This document shows positions 1 through 9,237 of a DNA stretch of 64,000 bases, piece after piece. The number at the start of each line of letters is the position of its first letter. Positions within the stretch are counted from its first letter, which is position 1. A program made the position numbers and the translations under genes. The notes under the pieces are model-generated. The model searched no databases. It was not told the DNA's origin and was given only the letters and a program-made list of their open reading frames with translations. Origin of the DNA: Hydrococcus rivularis NIES-593 (GTDB lineage: Bacteria > Cyanobacteriota > Cyanobacteriia > Cyanobacteriales > Microcystaceae); contig NZ_MRCB01000014.1 of the NCBI RefSeq assembly GCF_001904635.1, positions 1 through 64,000 of the forward strand, read 5' to 3'.

Positions 1-282
1 TAAATGGAGATATGAATTTAGGTATTTCTGCTTAATCAAAAAGTGGGATGCTCCCCGATCGCTGTTGAGATCGTAAATAAGAATCGATCCTTCAACCTCC
101 AGTTCTTGAAAATGCTGTCCCAAGTCGGGTTTTTGGGCAATCTCTGCGCGTTCGGAAGACCGAATCGCTGAGTTGGGCATTGTCAAAGCCGACCGGATCG
201 GCTGAAATAGAATGAAGATAAAGCAACCTAAAGCGAGTACGATCGCGATCGCTAAATACGAGCCTCGGTTGATGATTTTCAT
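1..282 (-). CDS. Class D beta-lactamase-like protein, N-terminal part (runs off window)
   Basis: The reverse strand is open from an ATG at 282 to the window edge, giving 94 residues. The start is a membrane anchor or signal sequence (about residues 8-28, MKIINRGSYLAIAIVLALG). After it comes FQELEVEGSILIYDLNSDR, which resembles the first strand region of class D (OXA-type) beta-lactamases and related serine penicillin-recognising enzymes. That family goes on to a substrate-facing loop and a STxK active-site motif, which would lie outside the window. The residues just after NSDR fit the family poorly, so the gene could be degenerate. The family call rests on one short block and is tentative. 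Confidence 0.4.
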   Translation of the reverse strand, partial: MKIINRGSYLAIAIVLALGCFIFILFQPIRSALTMPNSAIRSSERAEIAQKPDLGQHFQELEVEGSILIYDLNSDRGASHFLIKQKYLNSYLHL

Positions 283-480
283 CAGTGAATGAAATCGCGA
301 ACAGCTTTGAACTACACTGTCGGATGCTTCGATTTCAGAATTTGCAACGCGGCATTCCCAGAATATCCGATCTCTGTACGGGCCGGTTTGGATTGATTCA
401 TACAAACAAGATTGATGATTTTGACAATTAAACCCGCCCTTACCACTGATAACCGATTACTGATTGATTACTGATTACCG

Positions 481-1098
481 ATGAACCCCGATCCCCGTTT
501 TGCTTTAATTGCCTCTGCTCGCCAATTCTATCAACTCGGTTGGATGGTAGGAACGGCTGGCAATCTTTCTGCTAAGATGTCTGATGGCAGCTTCTGGATT
601 ACGGCTAGCAGAAAAAGTAAAGGACAATTGCAAGAAGATGACTTCGTTCGCGTGACGGTAGACGGCGAAGTCCTCGATTTGTGCCATCCGAGCAACCGTC
701 CCTCCGCTGAAACTAGCATTCACCAAGCCATTTATTCTCTGTTTCCAGAAGCCAAAGCTTGCTACCACGTTCACTCCGTCGAGGCGAATTTAGTCTCTAG
801 CTGGGTAGCGGGAGATAGCTTGCCTTTACCTCCCCTGGAAATGGTTAAGGGGTTGGGAGTGTGGGAAGAAAACCCCGAAGTTGCCATACCAGTCTTTGAG
901 AATTATCTCGAAGTTCCTCGCATTGCCAGTGCCATTCGCGATCGCTTTTCGGCCTCCCCACCCCGAATTCCCGCCTTGCTCATTCGCCATCATGGGGTTA
1001 CCGTTTGGGCAGATTCTCCCCAAACGGCACAAAATTACGTTGAGGTAGCCGAATACATTTTTCGCTATCTCGTAGCCGTTCGTCAAGGCGATCGCTAA
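481..1098 (+). CDS. mtnB: Methylthioribulose-1-phosphate dehydratase MtnB
   Basis: The enzyme dehydrates 5-methylthioribulose-1-phosphate in the methionine salvage pathway, in the cytoplasm. The 205 residues match the class II aldolase/adducin fold and the usual MtnB length. Visible motifs are GTAGNLS near residue 24, SAETSIH near 75 with the conserved Glu, the zinc-binding pair H96 and H98 (YHVHS), and a late RHHGVTVWA block supplying the third metal His. The ATG at 481 follows a run of short ATTACTGATT-type repeats, and no better upstream start is visible. Other mtn genes are not next to it: a minus-strand gene lies 29 bp downstream in convergent orientation. Confidence 0.9.
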   Translation: MNPDPRFALIASARQFYQLGWMVGTAGNLSAKMSDGSFWITASRKSKGQLQEDDFVRVTVDGEVLDLCHPSNRPSAETSIHQAIYSLFPEAKACYHVHSVEANLVSSWVAGDSLPLPPLEMVKGLGVWEENPEVAIPVFENYLEVPRIASAIRDRFSASPPRIPALLIRHHGVTVWADSPQTAQNYVEVAEYIFRYLVAVRQGDR

Positions 1099-1127
1099 TC
1101 GGTTTCGTCTCTGTCGTTTCTGTGACT

Positions 1128-1532
1128 TTAAATCCCTCGCTCTACTGCCAATTGCGCTTGTTTAAACTCTTGTTTGAGACGACTCTTGAGCTTTTCAGGT
1201 AAAGGACGGTTTCCATAGGCGGTGTAATACCCTGCCAAGGAATTTAATGCCGTCTGCATGGTAGTGAAAGAACGAAGTCCGTCCGATTTGTCTTTGCGCC
1301 GATAGCGAGCGATATAATCGTTGATTTGTTGGCGTGCTAGCGATTGGATTTCTGCTTTATTAGGAGCATCGGGGGATAAGTCAATTGCTGTCGTTAACGT
1401 TTCGATCACATTTAGAGTATCTTGGCTGTAATTGCCGGTTAATCCCCCTGGACTGGACGAACAACCGTATAAACCGACGACAACTACTAATACTAAAGCC
1501 AGAAAACGCGATAGGTAAGATTTTAAATGCAT
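1128..1532 (-). CDS. psb27: Photosystem II assembly lipoprotein Psb27
   Basis: Psb27 is a lumenal lipoprotein that binds CP43 in photosystem II assembly and repair intermediates and keeps the site open for Mn-cluster assembly. The 134-residue sequence has a signal peptide ending in a lipobox, LYGC, with the lipidated cysteine at residue 24. The mature part is a four-helix bundle containing the family blocks LTGNYSQDTLNVIETL, INDYIARYRR and SFTTMQTALNSLAGYY. Length and C-terminus (AVERGI) are normal for cyanobacteria. The gene stands alone and converges on mtnB. Confidence 0.93.
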   Translation of the reverse strand: MHLKSYLSRFLALVLVVVVGLYGCSSSPGGLTGNYSQDTLNVIETLTTAIDLSPDAPNKAEIQSLARQQINDYIARYRRKDKSDGLRSFTTMQTALNSLAGYYTAYGNRPLPEKLKSRLKQEFKQAQLAVERGI

Positions 1533-1692
1533 GATTATTAAGTTTAATCAGACTAACGATATCAAGTTCCACCTATCCTACCATTATTGGTGACTGGCAA
1601 TAGGGGTTTAGTGAGGAGTTAGTGGTTAGCGATCGGTAACTTGTCTTCTTCTTGAGAGTCTCTCCGTGCCCCAAGTCTCCCCACGCTCCCCC

Positions 1693-3378
1693 TCACCCTT
1701 CTTCTGGCTCTAACTCTTCTAAAAGAGTAAACTGTACGTGATTGATTGCTAGCTCTCCGATCGACACCTTTTCTTTGGGCACGAGAACGCCTTCGCTTGT
1801 TAAGGTTTCAAAAGGAATTCCTTTTGCCATTTCTGCGTGATACCAAGCCAACCCCATGAAAAAGCGAGTCGGATAGGGACCTCCCTCAACCATGTCATCG
1901 GGGTTGGATTCCATCGGCAGCCAACCGAATCCCGGCAGGTAAAACTCCATCCAGACGTGATTGTAATCGGGTTCTAGGGGAACGCCGCGCTGGAGGGGAT
2001 AGGGAGGGCATTTATAACGTCCGACGGTACGGCAGGCAATGCCATTGAGACGCGAGAGAGCCAGCAGCACGCCTAAATACTCGCCGCAGGATCCCACGCC
2101 TCGTCTGAGGGCAATATCTGGCGTATCGATGTGGGGTTTAATGCCGTAGGAAAGACGATCGTAGACGTAATTGCGAATGCTGTACATTTTGCGCAATAGA
2201 TTGGTTTCCCTGCCGATCGCTTCGACTGCCGCTCTACGGATAATATCCGTATCCATTGCCAAGTCGTCATTATCGACGAGATAGCGGCTTTGAAATTCTT
2301 CTGGCAGTTCCGGCAGATCTTCGCAGTCTTTAGGTTTAAGGCGATATTTAATGCTCCAGACTTCCAGCAATGCCTTCCAGCCAAAAATATGGCGATCGCG
2401 ATCGGTTAATTTGTCGAATTTAAACACTGCTACTCGCTGTCCGTCCCGAATTTCTTCGGTAAACGGCAGTCCGATCGCTTCAATTTTTCTGACTTTCTGA
2501 CGCGGCGTTTCCGCCGGAAGGGCAATGCGCCATTCTAGGTTATTGAGTTCGATCGGATCTAAGGGAGCGAGTTCTTCGACGTAGGACATCTCTACCAGAT
2601 AGCCGTTGGAGAGGGCGTAGCGCTTATCGGGGTAATAGTGGAAATGTAAGGGATGAATGAAGGTACGATCGCGGTACTGGAGTTCGCGTTCGGGTTCGGC
2701 GTTGGGATTGTCTCGAATATAGGGTTCCCAATGGGAGTAAGCAACGTAGAGCGCTTCTTTGCCCGTTTCTGGGTCGATATAAAACGTTAGTCCCGTTGGC
2801 GACTCAAACGGAGTCAACACGCTAAAAATGACTTTCCCTGTTGCTCGATCCAAGCAATAGACTGTCTGTTCGAGGGTATCGGAAACCCACAGTTCCTCGC
2901 CTTTAACCGTCAGATTTTCTACCCCGATTCCGGGCGCATAAAAACGGGTAATCTGCTTGCCCGTCTCGCGACTGAAGACGAGAATATCGCCTGTCTTTTG
3001 GCAAGTCACGTAAACTGTAGACTCCCAAACCGCTACCCCATTAGCTGGGTAAGACAGTCTGACAAACAGTTGCGGCGTAAAATCGCCCTCAACAAGAGAG
3101 CAGAAATAAACGCTTTCTTCGGTTGCAAACCAGAGCACATCGCCAGCAACTGCCAAACCCGTTGCCCCGACAAAGTCCTGCCAGTGCTGGGGGTTGAGGA
3201 TTTTCGTATTGTTGGTAGAGGGATCGATTTCCAGGAGATAGCCATTTTTGGCATCGATGGCAAGCATCGCGTCTCCTCGAAAAGCGATGCCGTGGATCGA
3301 TGTCGCAGCAATGGGTCGAATTGTTTTTGCACTAAGTTGGTTTTTGAGTGACGTAGAGGTGGTCAGATCGGGAATCAT
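1693..3378 (-). CDS. Beta-propeller protein with C-terminal transglutaminase-like domain
   Basis: The 561 residues form two parts. Residues about 1-260 look like repeated propeller blades (repeats such as GIAFRGDAMLAIDAKNGYLL and LAVAGDVLWFA). The C-terminal part, from about 380, is a transglutaminase/papain-like domain. Its active-site Cys is C431 in GVGSCGEYLG and the His is H474 in DYNHVWMEF. The usual Asp position after the GW motif is a Glu (GWLPMES, E490). No signal peptide is evident. Family members cleave or cross-link peptides, but the substrate here is unknown. The gene is divergent from the P-type ATPase with a 368-bp gap. The domain call is solid; the physiological role is not known. 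Confidence 0.8.
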   Translation of the reverse strand: MIPDLTTSTSLKNQLSAKTIRPIAATSIHGIAFRGDAMLAIDAKNGYLLEIDPSTNNTKILNPQHWQDFVGATGLAVAGDVLWFATEESVYFCSLVEGDFTPQLFVRLSYPANGVAVWESTVYVTCQKTGDILVFSRETGKQITRFYAPGIGVENLTVKGEELWVSDTLEQTVYCLDRATGKVIFSVLTPFESPTGLTFYIDPETGKEALYVAYSHWEPYIRDNPNAEPERELQYRDRTFIHPLHFHYYPDKRYALSNGYLVEMSYVEELAPLDPIELNNLEWRIALPAETPRQKVRKIEAIGLPFTEEIRDGQRVAVFKFDKLTDRDRHIFGWKALLEVWSIKYRLKPKDCEDLPELPEEFQSRYLVDNDDLAMDTDIIRRAAVEAIGRETNLLRKMYSIRNYVYDRLSYGIKPHIDTPDIALRRGVGSCGEYLGVLLALSRLNGIACRTVGRYKCPPYPLQRGVPLEPDYNHVWMEFYLPGFGWLPMESNPDDMVEGGPYPTRFFMGLAWYHAEMAKGIPFETLTSEGVLVPKEKVSIGELAINHVQFTLLEELEPEEG

Positions 3379-3746
3379 GCTTCAATATTTGATAATAAAT
3401 GCAGTCTTCTATAAATTGCTGCAATCCCTTACCATATCAATCTTAGACTTTCTTTGAATGCTCATTTTGAACTTATTCGCTTGAGGAGGTGAATATTAAT
3501 TTTTTAAAACTTTTTTGATTAAGAATTATTTTATAGCGAGTCTAGAACAATTATGAACATTGAGTCATTTATGACGAGCTAGACTGGAAAAACTTGGGAT
3601 CGTTTTAGAATGGTTATGTCAGCAATTGAGTTGATTTATATAAATTTTTATGAGAGAGCGATCGCAAAAATGCTTGATGTTTCTTAATATTTGTTAGGTT
3701 ATCGGTTGACCTTCAAATAGCATATTTAGATTCGAGTAGACTGCCC
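3379..3746. other. Divergent intergenic region
   Basis: This 368-bp AT-rich gap separates two divergently transcribed genes and should hold both promoters. It has a strong Shine-Dalgarno-like stretch (GAGGAGGTG, about 3483-3491), but no start codon with an open frame follows it. One HIP1 octamer lies near 3658-3665. I see no small gene, RNA or clear operator here. Confidence 0.5.
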
Positions 3747-6602
3747 GTGACTACATCTTATTCTTCCCATTGTTTGCCCGCACAGCAACAATCTTGGCAT
3801 ACTTATCCAGTTGAAAAAACCCTAGAAATCTTAGGCAGCGATGCCCAACAGGGACTGACAACCGATGAAGTCGAACAGCGGCTAAAGCATTACGGAATTA
3901 ACGAAATCCAAGAAACGGCGGGTCGAAGTAACTGGGAAATCTTACTCGATCAATTCAAAAACATCATGCTGCTGATGCTGATCGCTGTCGCGATCGTCTC
4001 TGGAATTCTGGATGTGGTAGAGTTACAGAATGCAGCCGCTCCGAAGGAAGGGGTTCCTTTTAAAGATACTATTGCCATATTATTAATCGTCATCCTCAAC
4101 GGCGTTCTGGGCTACTTGCAAGAAAGCCGTGCCGAGAAAGCCTTAGCCGCACTCAAGCGCCTTTCCTCTCCCAAGGTACAAGTCATTCGGGACGGGCACC
4201 GGATAGAAGTTGACGCACCGACGTTAGTACCGGGAGACATCATGTTGCTCGAAGCGGGAGCGCAATTGTGTGCGGACGGTCAAGTCATCGAAGCTTCAAA
4301 CTTGCAAGTTAGGGAATCGGCGCTGACGGGAGAGGCGCAGGCAGTACACAAACATAAAATTAACCCTGGATTAGCTGAAGATACCCCTTTAGGCGATCGC
4401 CGCAATATGGTTTTCACGGGAACCGAAGTCATTCAAGGGCGTGCTAAGGTTATCGTCACTAGGACGGGCATGGCGACGGAACTCGGTAAAATTGCTCAGA
4501 TGCTTCAATTGGTAGAAACCGAAGCCACTCCCCTGCAACAGCGCATGGGGCAATTAGGCAACGTCCTAGTTTCCGGCTCTTTAATGTTAGTCGCACTCGT
4601 CATTGCTATTGGAGTCATTCAGGCAGGTTGGGGACAATTACAAAAATTGGTAGAAGTTTCTCTAAGCATGGCAGTAGCCGTCGTTCCCGAAGGCTTGCCT
4701 GCCGTCATTACCGTGACCTTGGCACTGGGAACGCAGCGCATGGTCAGGCGCAACGCGCTGATTCGCAAATTACCAGCCGTAGAAACGCTTGGTTCTGTCA
4801 ACGTCATCTGCTCGGATAAAACGGGAACGCTCACCCAAAATAAAATGGTGGTTCGAGAAGTTGAGATCCTTGGGAGCGGCTTCCAAGTGACGGGAGAAGG
4901 ATATGCGCCCATAGGAGAGTTTCTCGATACAGACGGGCGAGCGATCGCAATCGAGAACTATCCGGAATTGCAAGTATTGTTAATGGCTTGCGCGCTATGT
5001 AACGACGCTCAACTTACCCAGCAGGGACAAGAGGAATGGAAGATCGTTGGCGATCCCACGGAAGGGGCATTGCTTGCCCTAGCAGGAAAAGCAGGTTTCC
5101 AGCAACAAGCCCTCAGTCACCACTTCAAGCGAGTAGAAGAAATTCCTTTTTCCTCCGAACGCAAGCGGATGAGCGTTATTTGTTGGTCTGGGAATTGGGC
5201 GATCGGCGACCGGTTGGCTGAAAGCTTATCGCTAAAAGCTGTAAGCTATTTAATGTTTACCAAAGGCTCGCCAGAGTTAGTTTTAGATCATTGTCAATTC
5301 TATCAGCTCGGCGATCGCATCCTGTCTCTGACCCACGAGCAACGACAGCAAATTCTCCAAATGAATAATGACATGGCAGGGCGCGGGTTGCGAGTGTTGG
5401 GATTTGCTTACAAACCCTTGGAAGCTATTCCAGAGGTTGACTCGGCGGAAACAATCGAACAAAATTTGATTTGGCTGGGGTTAGTGGGCATGTTAGATGC
5501 CCCAAGACCGGAAGTCAAAGAGGCAGTCGCCAAATGTCGCGAGGCAGGCATTCGCACGATAATGATTACCGGAGACCACCAGTTAACCGCCCAGGCGATC
5601 GGCAAACAATTGGGAATTATTCAGGAGGGCGATCGCATCCTCACGGGACGAGAGTTGGAAAAGCTCTCCCAAAGCCAGCTAGAAGAAGAAGTCGATCGCG
5701 TTAGGATTTATGCCCGCGTCGCCCCCGAACACAAACTGCGGATCGTACAAGCGCTTCAGAAGCGAGGCAAATTTGTAGCCATGACGGGAGATGGGGTAAA
5801 CGATGCTCCCGCGCTCAAACAAGCAGACATCGGCATTGCCATGGGAATTACCGGAACCGATGTCAGTAAAGAAGCGAGCGATATGGTTCTTCTAGACGAC
5901 AACTTTGCCACCATCGTCGCCGCTACAGAAGAAGGCAGAGTCGTTTACAACAATATCCGTCTTTTTGTCAAGTATATTCTCGGCAGTAATATCGGCGAAG
6001 TCATAACCATTGCTGCCGCACCACTTTTGGGAGTGCCGGACGTTCCCCTAACGCCGCTACAAATTCTCTGGATGAACTTGGTTACCGATGGATTGCCCGC
6101 CCTGGCGCTAGCGGTAGAACCCGCCGATCCCAATATCATGCGCCGCCTGCCTTTTAGTCCCAAAGAAAGCATTTTTGCTAGAGGATTAGGCTCTTACATC
6201 ATTCGTATCGGTCTGATTTTCTCCATTATTAGCATTAGTTTAATGATCTGGTCGTTTACCCAAGCCCGCCAAGTCGGCAATCCCGATAGTTGGAAAACGA
6301 TGGTATTTACAACGCTGTGTCTGGCGCAAATGGGTCACGCGATCGCGGTTCGTTCGAGTACTCGGCTTACTATAGAAATGAATCCTCTCTCCAATCCCTA
6401 TTTACTCGCCGCAGTCGCGATAACAACTATCTTTCAGTTAATGTTAATCTACGTCGAACCCTTGCGAAGATTTTTTGGCACCCAGTTCCTTACGATGGAG
6501 CAGTTACTCATCTGTATCGGCTTTAGTACTTTAATGTTCGTGTGGGTTGAATTAGAGAAATTATTGATTCGTTGGTTTCTTTCCAGAAAGAGAGCTAGTT
6601 AG
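3747..6602 (+). CDS. Cation-transporting P-type ATPase (Ca2+/Na+ type, PacL/PMA1-like)
   Basis: This is a P2-type membrane ATPase of 951 residues that exports cations at the cost of ATP. It has the N-terminal cation_ATPase_N domain ([16 protein letters not shown]), then the actuator domain, the membrane motif PEGLPAV used by Ca2+-type pumps, the phosphorylated D357 in [12 protein letters not shown], a nucleotide-binding domain, and the hinge motif [20 protein letters not shown]. Further membrane helices end the protein. The actuator loop reads TGEA (T194-A197) instead of the textbook TGES. The start is GTG at 3747; no ATG precedes the conserved N-domain. The gene stands alone and converges on glnA. 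Family and fold are certain; Ca2+ versus Na+ is not decided by sequence. Confidence 0.9.
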   Translation: MTTSYSSHCLPAQQQSWHTYPVEKTLEILGSDAQQGLTTDEVEQRLKHYGINEIQETAGRSNWEILLDQFKNIMLLMLIAVAIVSGILDVVELQNAAAPKEGVPFKDTIAILLIVILNGVLGYLQESRAEKALAALKRLSSPKVQVIRDGHRIEVDAPTLVPGDIMLLEAGAQLCADGQVIEASNLQVRESALTGEAQAVHKHKINPGLAEDTPLGDRRNMVFTGTEVIQGRAKVIVTRTGMATELGKIAQMLQLVETEATPLQQRMGQLGNVLVSGSLMLVALVIAIGVIQAGWGQLQKLVEVSLSMAVAVVPEGLPAVITVTLALGTQRMVRRNALIRKLPAVETLGSVNVICSDKTGTLTQNKMVVREVEILGSGFQVTGEGYAPIGEFLDTDGRAIAIENYPELQVLLMACALCNDAQLTQQGQEEWKIVGDPTEGALLALAGKAGFQQQALSHHFKRVEEIPFSSERKRMSVICWSGNWAIGDRLAESLSLKAVSYLMFTKGSPELVLDHCQFYQLGDRILSLTHEQRQQILQMNNDMAGRGLRVLGFAYKPLEAIPEVDSAETIEQNLIWLGLVGMLDAPRPEVKEAVAKCREAGIRTIMITGDHQLTAQAIGKQLGIIQEGDRILTGRELEKLSQSQLEEEVDRVRIYARVAPEHKLRIVQALQKRGKFVAMTGDGVNDAPALKQADIGIAMGITGTDVSKEASDMVLLDDNFATIVAATEEGRVVYNNIRLFVKYILGSNIGEVITIAAAPLLGVPDVPLTPLQILWMNLVTDGLPALALAVEPADPNIMRRLPFSPKESIFARGLGSYIIRIGLIFSIISISLMIWSFTQARQVGNPDSWKTMVFTTLCLAQMGHAIAVRSSTRLTIEMNPLSNPYLLAAVAITTIFQLMLIYVEPLRRFFGTQFLTMEQLLICIGFSTLMFVWVELEKLLIRWFLSRKRAS

Positions 6603-6624
6603 GGGGAGCGGTTGGGACTGAAGT

Positions 6625-6649
6625 AAAAAAGCCACCCTTAAGAGGTGGC
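6625..6649 (-). terminator. Rho-independent terminator of glnA
   Basis: GCCACC (6631-6636) and GGTGGC (6644-6649) form a 6-bp stem with a 7-nt loop. On the minus strand it is followed directly by six U residues (the A-run at 6625-6630). It lies about 45 bp beyond the glnA stop codon. The plus strand has only an A-run after the stem, so it should act mainly on minus-strand transcripts. Confidence 0.7.
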
Positions 6650-6694
6650 AAAAAATGAGAAAATATGAACTCATCAACGTCAAGCTAATCGCTT

Positions 6695-8116
6695 TTACGC
6701 ATCGTAGTAGAGCGCAAACTCGTAGGGATGAGGACGCAGGCGCATCGGGTTGACCTCGTTGTCGAGTTTGTATTCGATCCAGGTTTGGATGAAGTCTTCG
6801 GTAAAGACACCCGAATCCGTCAAGAAGGCATGATCCTTCTCCAAATTCTCCAAAGCAGCTTCTAGAGAGCCGGGAGTAGAAGGAACTTTAGCCAACTCTT
6901 CAGGACTGAGATCGTAGATATCAACATCTAAAGGATCGCCCGGATCGATTTCGTTCTTAATGCCATCAATACCCGCACAAAGCATCGCAGCAAAAGCCAG
7001 ATAAGGGTTACAGGTAGCATCGGGACAGCGGAACTCCAGACGCTTTGCCTTGGGATTTGTGCCGGATAGCGGAATGCGGATGGAAGCCGAACGGTTTCCT
7101 TGAGAATAGGCAAGGTTGACGGGCGCTTCAAAACCAGGCACCAAACGCTTGTAGGAGTTGGTTGTTGGATTGGTCAGCGCTAGGAGAGCGGGAGCGTGTT
7201 TGAGCAAACCGCCGATATAATTCAACGCCAGCTTGCTCAAGTTAGCATAGCCGTCGCCCCAGAAGAGGGGTTGTCCGTCTTTCCAGATAGACTGGTGAGT
7301 GTGCATCCCAGAACCGTTGTCGTTAAACAGGGGTTTGGGCATGAAAGTGACACTTCTGCCGTACTTCTTGGCAACGTTTTTAATGACGTACTTGTAAGTC
7401 ATTAGGTAGTCGGCCGCATCGATTAAAGTAGCAAAGCGGATACCTAACTCATTTTGTCCTCCAGTTGCTACCTCGTGATGGTGCTTTTCGATAGGCACGC
7501 CGCATTTGCCCATCGTCAGCAGCATTTCGGTACGCATATCTTGCAGCGTATCCGTGGGAGCAACGGGGAAATAGCCCTCTTTATAGCGAGGCTTGTAACC
7601 CAAGTTGCCGCCTTCTTCTATGCGACCTGTGTTCCAGCGACCTTCAACGCTGTCTACATAGTAATAAGCTTGACTTTCGGTTTGATCGAAGCGAACGTCG
7701 TCAAAAACGAAAAATTCAGCTTCAGGACCAAAAAAAGCCGTATCGCCAATGCCAGTACTTCTTAAGAAATCAACGGCTTTTTGAGCGATAGAGCGAGGAT
7801 CGCGAGTATACCATTCCCCCGTGCGAGGCTCTTTAATGCTACAGATCATGCTCAGGGTTGGCTCTTTGTAGAAGGGGTCGATCCATGCAGTTTTTGGATC
7901 GGGTACCATTGCCATGTCAGATTCATTAATGGCTTTCCAACCCCGAATGCTCGAACCATCAAAGGGAACCCCATCAACGAAAGCACTTTCGTCAATTTGA
8001 TCTTGATAAAAAGAGCAGTGCTGCCAGATCCCTGGCATGTCAATGAATTTGAGGTCGATTATCTGAATGTTGTTGTCTCGAATCATCTTCAAGACTTCTT
8101 GGGGCGTTTCGGGCAT
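6695..8116 (-). CDS. glnA: Glutamine synthetase type I
   Basis: GlnA condenses ammonium and glutamate to glutamine and is the entry point of nitrogen in the GS-GOGAT cycle. The 473 residues match GSI in length. Visible motifs are DGSSIRGW, the ATP/metal block [34 protein letters not shown], and RSASIRIP near the active site. The Tyr region DIYDLSPEE, which is adenylylated in enterobacteria, is present; cyanobacteria instead use small inactivating proteins, and no gif gene is seen in this window. The start has a good ribosome site, AAGGAG, 6 nt before the ATG. Transcription is very likely under NtcA, whose site lies about 75-90 bp upstream. A terminator follows the gene. Confidence 0.97.
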   Translation of the reverse strand: MPETPQEVLKMIRDNNIQIIDLKFIDMPGIWQHCSFYQDQIDESAFVDGVPFDGSSIRGWKAINESDMAMVPDPKTAWIDPFYKEPTLSMICSIKEPRTGEWYTRDPRSIAQKAVDFLRSTGIGDTAFFGPEAEFFVFDDVRFDQTESQAYYYVDSVEGRWNTGRIEEGGNLGYKPRYKEGYFPVAPTDTLQDMRTEMLLTMGKCGVPIEKHHHEVATGGQNELGIRFATLIDAADYLMTYKYVIKNVAKKYGRSVTFMPKPLFNDNGSGMHTHQSIWKDGQPLFWGDGYANLSKLALNYIGGLLKHAPALLALTNPTTNSYKRLVPGFEAPVNLAYSQGNRSASIRIPLSGTNPKAKRLEFRCPDATCNPYLAFAAMLCAGIDGIKNEIDPGDPLDVDIYDLSPEELAKVPSTPGSLEAALENLEKDHAFLTDSGVFTEDFIQTWIEYKLDNEVNPMRLRPHPYEFALYYDA

Positions 8117-8163
8117 GGATGACTCCTTGCGGATTTAACTGTATTTTATGTCTCGAATCATTC

Positions 8164-8205
8164 ATCGTAGAGAGAGGTTAGCTCTTGGTTTGTATTATTT
8201 GATAC
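8164..8205 (-). promoter_or_regulatory. NtcA-activated glnA promoter
   Basis: The palindrome GTATTATTTGATAC at 8192-8205 fits the NtcA consensus GTA-N8-TAC exactly. On the minus strand it is followed after exactly 22 nt by TACGAT (8169 to 8164), a match to the -10 consensus TAN3T. This GTAN8TAC-N22-TAN3T layout is the established class II NtcA promoter. The start site would be near 8157, leaving a leader of about 40 nt before the glnA ATG at 8116. Confidence 0.82.
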
Positions 8206-8510
8206 AAAATTTTCTATCTCGATCGCACTCAAATCTGTAAACAATACAAAAATGTATTTAACTATACTAACTATTGATTGTTGGGCTTTATTTATGAAGA
8301 AATCTATAGAAAAGTAACGATATTGTCAAACAACATAAATGACTTACTCGAACGAAGTCTATAGCAGTTCATCCCTGTGGGATTATAAATAAATAGATCG
8401 AAACTCAAGGGTCAGCGTGAAGAGATTCGCGCTGCTTCCTCGAGCAAGCTAAAAAATAAGGCTTTTTTGTTAAGCCACTAAAAAAAAATTGCTGTTGGGA
8501 GAAAAATTTA
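8206..8510 (+). other. Upstream region of apcF
   Basis: This 305-bp AT-rich stretch lies between the glnA promoter and apcF and must contain the apcF promoter. A short hairpin-capable segment, GGCTTTTTTGTTAAGCC (about 8460-8476), sits in the probable leader. GGGAG about 11 nt before the apcF ATG is a plausible ribosome site. No further gene or recognisable riboswitch is visible. Confidence 0.45.
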
Positions 8511-9020
8511 ATGCGAGATGCAGTTACTAAGCTGATTAGAAACTATGACGTGACAGGACGTTATTTGGATCGGGATGCAATGGACAAGCTAAAGACTTAT
8601 TTCGAGTCTGGCACCGCCCGCATCACCGCAGCAGCCGTCATTAATGCCAATTCTCCTGTCATCGTCAAAAAAGCGGGGTCTCAACTATTTGAAGAAGTTC
8701 CAGAATTGATTCGTCCTGGAGGCAATGCCTATACGACTCGTCGTTATTCGGCTTGTTTGAGGGACATGGACTATTACCTGCGCTATGCCAGTTATGCGCT
8801 GGTTGCGGGAGATACTAATGTCTTGGACGAACGGGTGCTGCAAGGCTTGCGAGAAACCTATAATTCTCTAGGAGTGCCCATCGGACCAACGGTGCGAGGC
8901 ATTCAAATTATGAAAGAAATGGTTAAAGAGTTGGTCTTTGAGGCTGGAGTGTCAGATACTTCTTTTGTAGACGAGCCTTTCGACCATATGACCCGCGAGT
9001 TGAGCGAAGTTTCAGTTTAA
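8511..9020 (+). CDS. apcF: Allophycocyanin beta-18 subunit ApcF
   Basis: ApcF is the beta-18 variant of the allophycocyanin beta subunit in the phycobilisome core. It pairs with the core-membrane linker and helps pass energy to photosystem II. The 169-residue globin-like protein has the phycobilin-attachment Cys in YSACLRDMDYYLRYASYAL and the conserved Asn region INANSP. The C-terminus TFVDEPFDHMTRELSEV-type ending and the length of 169 rather than 161 residues separate it from ApcB. The gene is monocistronic, as is usual for apcF, and divergent from glnA. Confidence is high. Confidence 0.9.
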   Translation: MRDAVTKLIRNYDVTGRYLDRDAMDKLKTYFESGTARITAAAVINANSPVIVKKAGSQLFEEVPELIRPGGNAYTTRRYSACLRDMDYYLRYASYALVAGDTNVLDERVLQGLRETYNSLGVPIGPTVRGIQIMKEMVKELVFEAGVSDTSFVDEPFDHMTRELSEVSV

Positions 9021-9064
9021 ACTCGCAACGGAAAAATTAGTGCGATCGCAACGGAAAATCCCAG

Positions 9065-9083
9065 AAAGCGATCGCTTTTTTTT
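9065..9083 (+). terminator. Possible terminator after apcF (HIP1 palindrome plus U-tract)
   Basis: The palindrome AAAGCGATCGCTTT at 9065-9078, which contains a HIP1 octamer, runs directly into eight T residues ending at 9083, about 45 bp after the apcF stop. The hairpin would have at most 5 bp with a 4-nt loop, so it is weak by itself. The position and T-run make it the best terminator candidate. Confidence 0.35.
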
Positions 9084-9122
9084 CTTTACAAAATGTAATT
9101 TTTGGCAGCGGGGCCAGTTGTT

Positions 9123-9237
9123 ATACCAATTTTCACGTTTTCGCGATCGACATTCTTCACCCCTCTCCCTATTTGGGAGAGGGGTTGGGGGTGAGGGCGA
9201 TCGACTATCTGTGTCATTAATGAATGAAAAATGATAT
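9123..9237 (+). repeat. Palindromic MITE-like repeat, copy A
   Basis: This 115-bp element also occurs at 15193-15306 (inverted) and 45131-45225 (truncated). The ends are imperfect inverted repeats: ATACCAATTTTC on the left and GAAAAATGATAT on the right. The centre is a GC-rich stem, CCCCTCTCCC paired with GGGAGAGGGG, followed by GTTGGGGGTGAGGGCGATCG. It has no coding capacity. Its right end overlaps the last codons of the small minus-strand ORF 9217-9507. Confidence 0.75.

Noticed and set aside
8117-8160. glnA leader as a glutamine riboswitch (glnA RNA motif)
   Set aside because: The predicted start site leaves a leader of only about 40 nt, too short for that motif, and no conserved core is visible.
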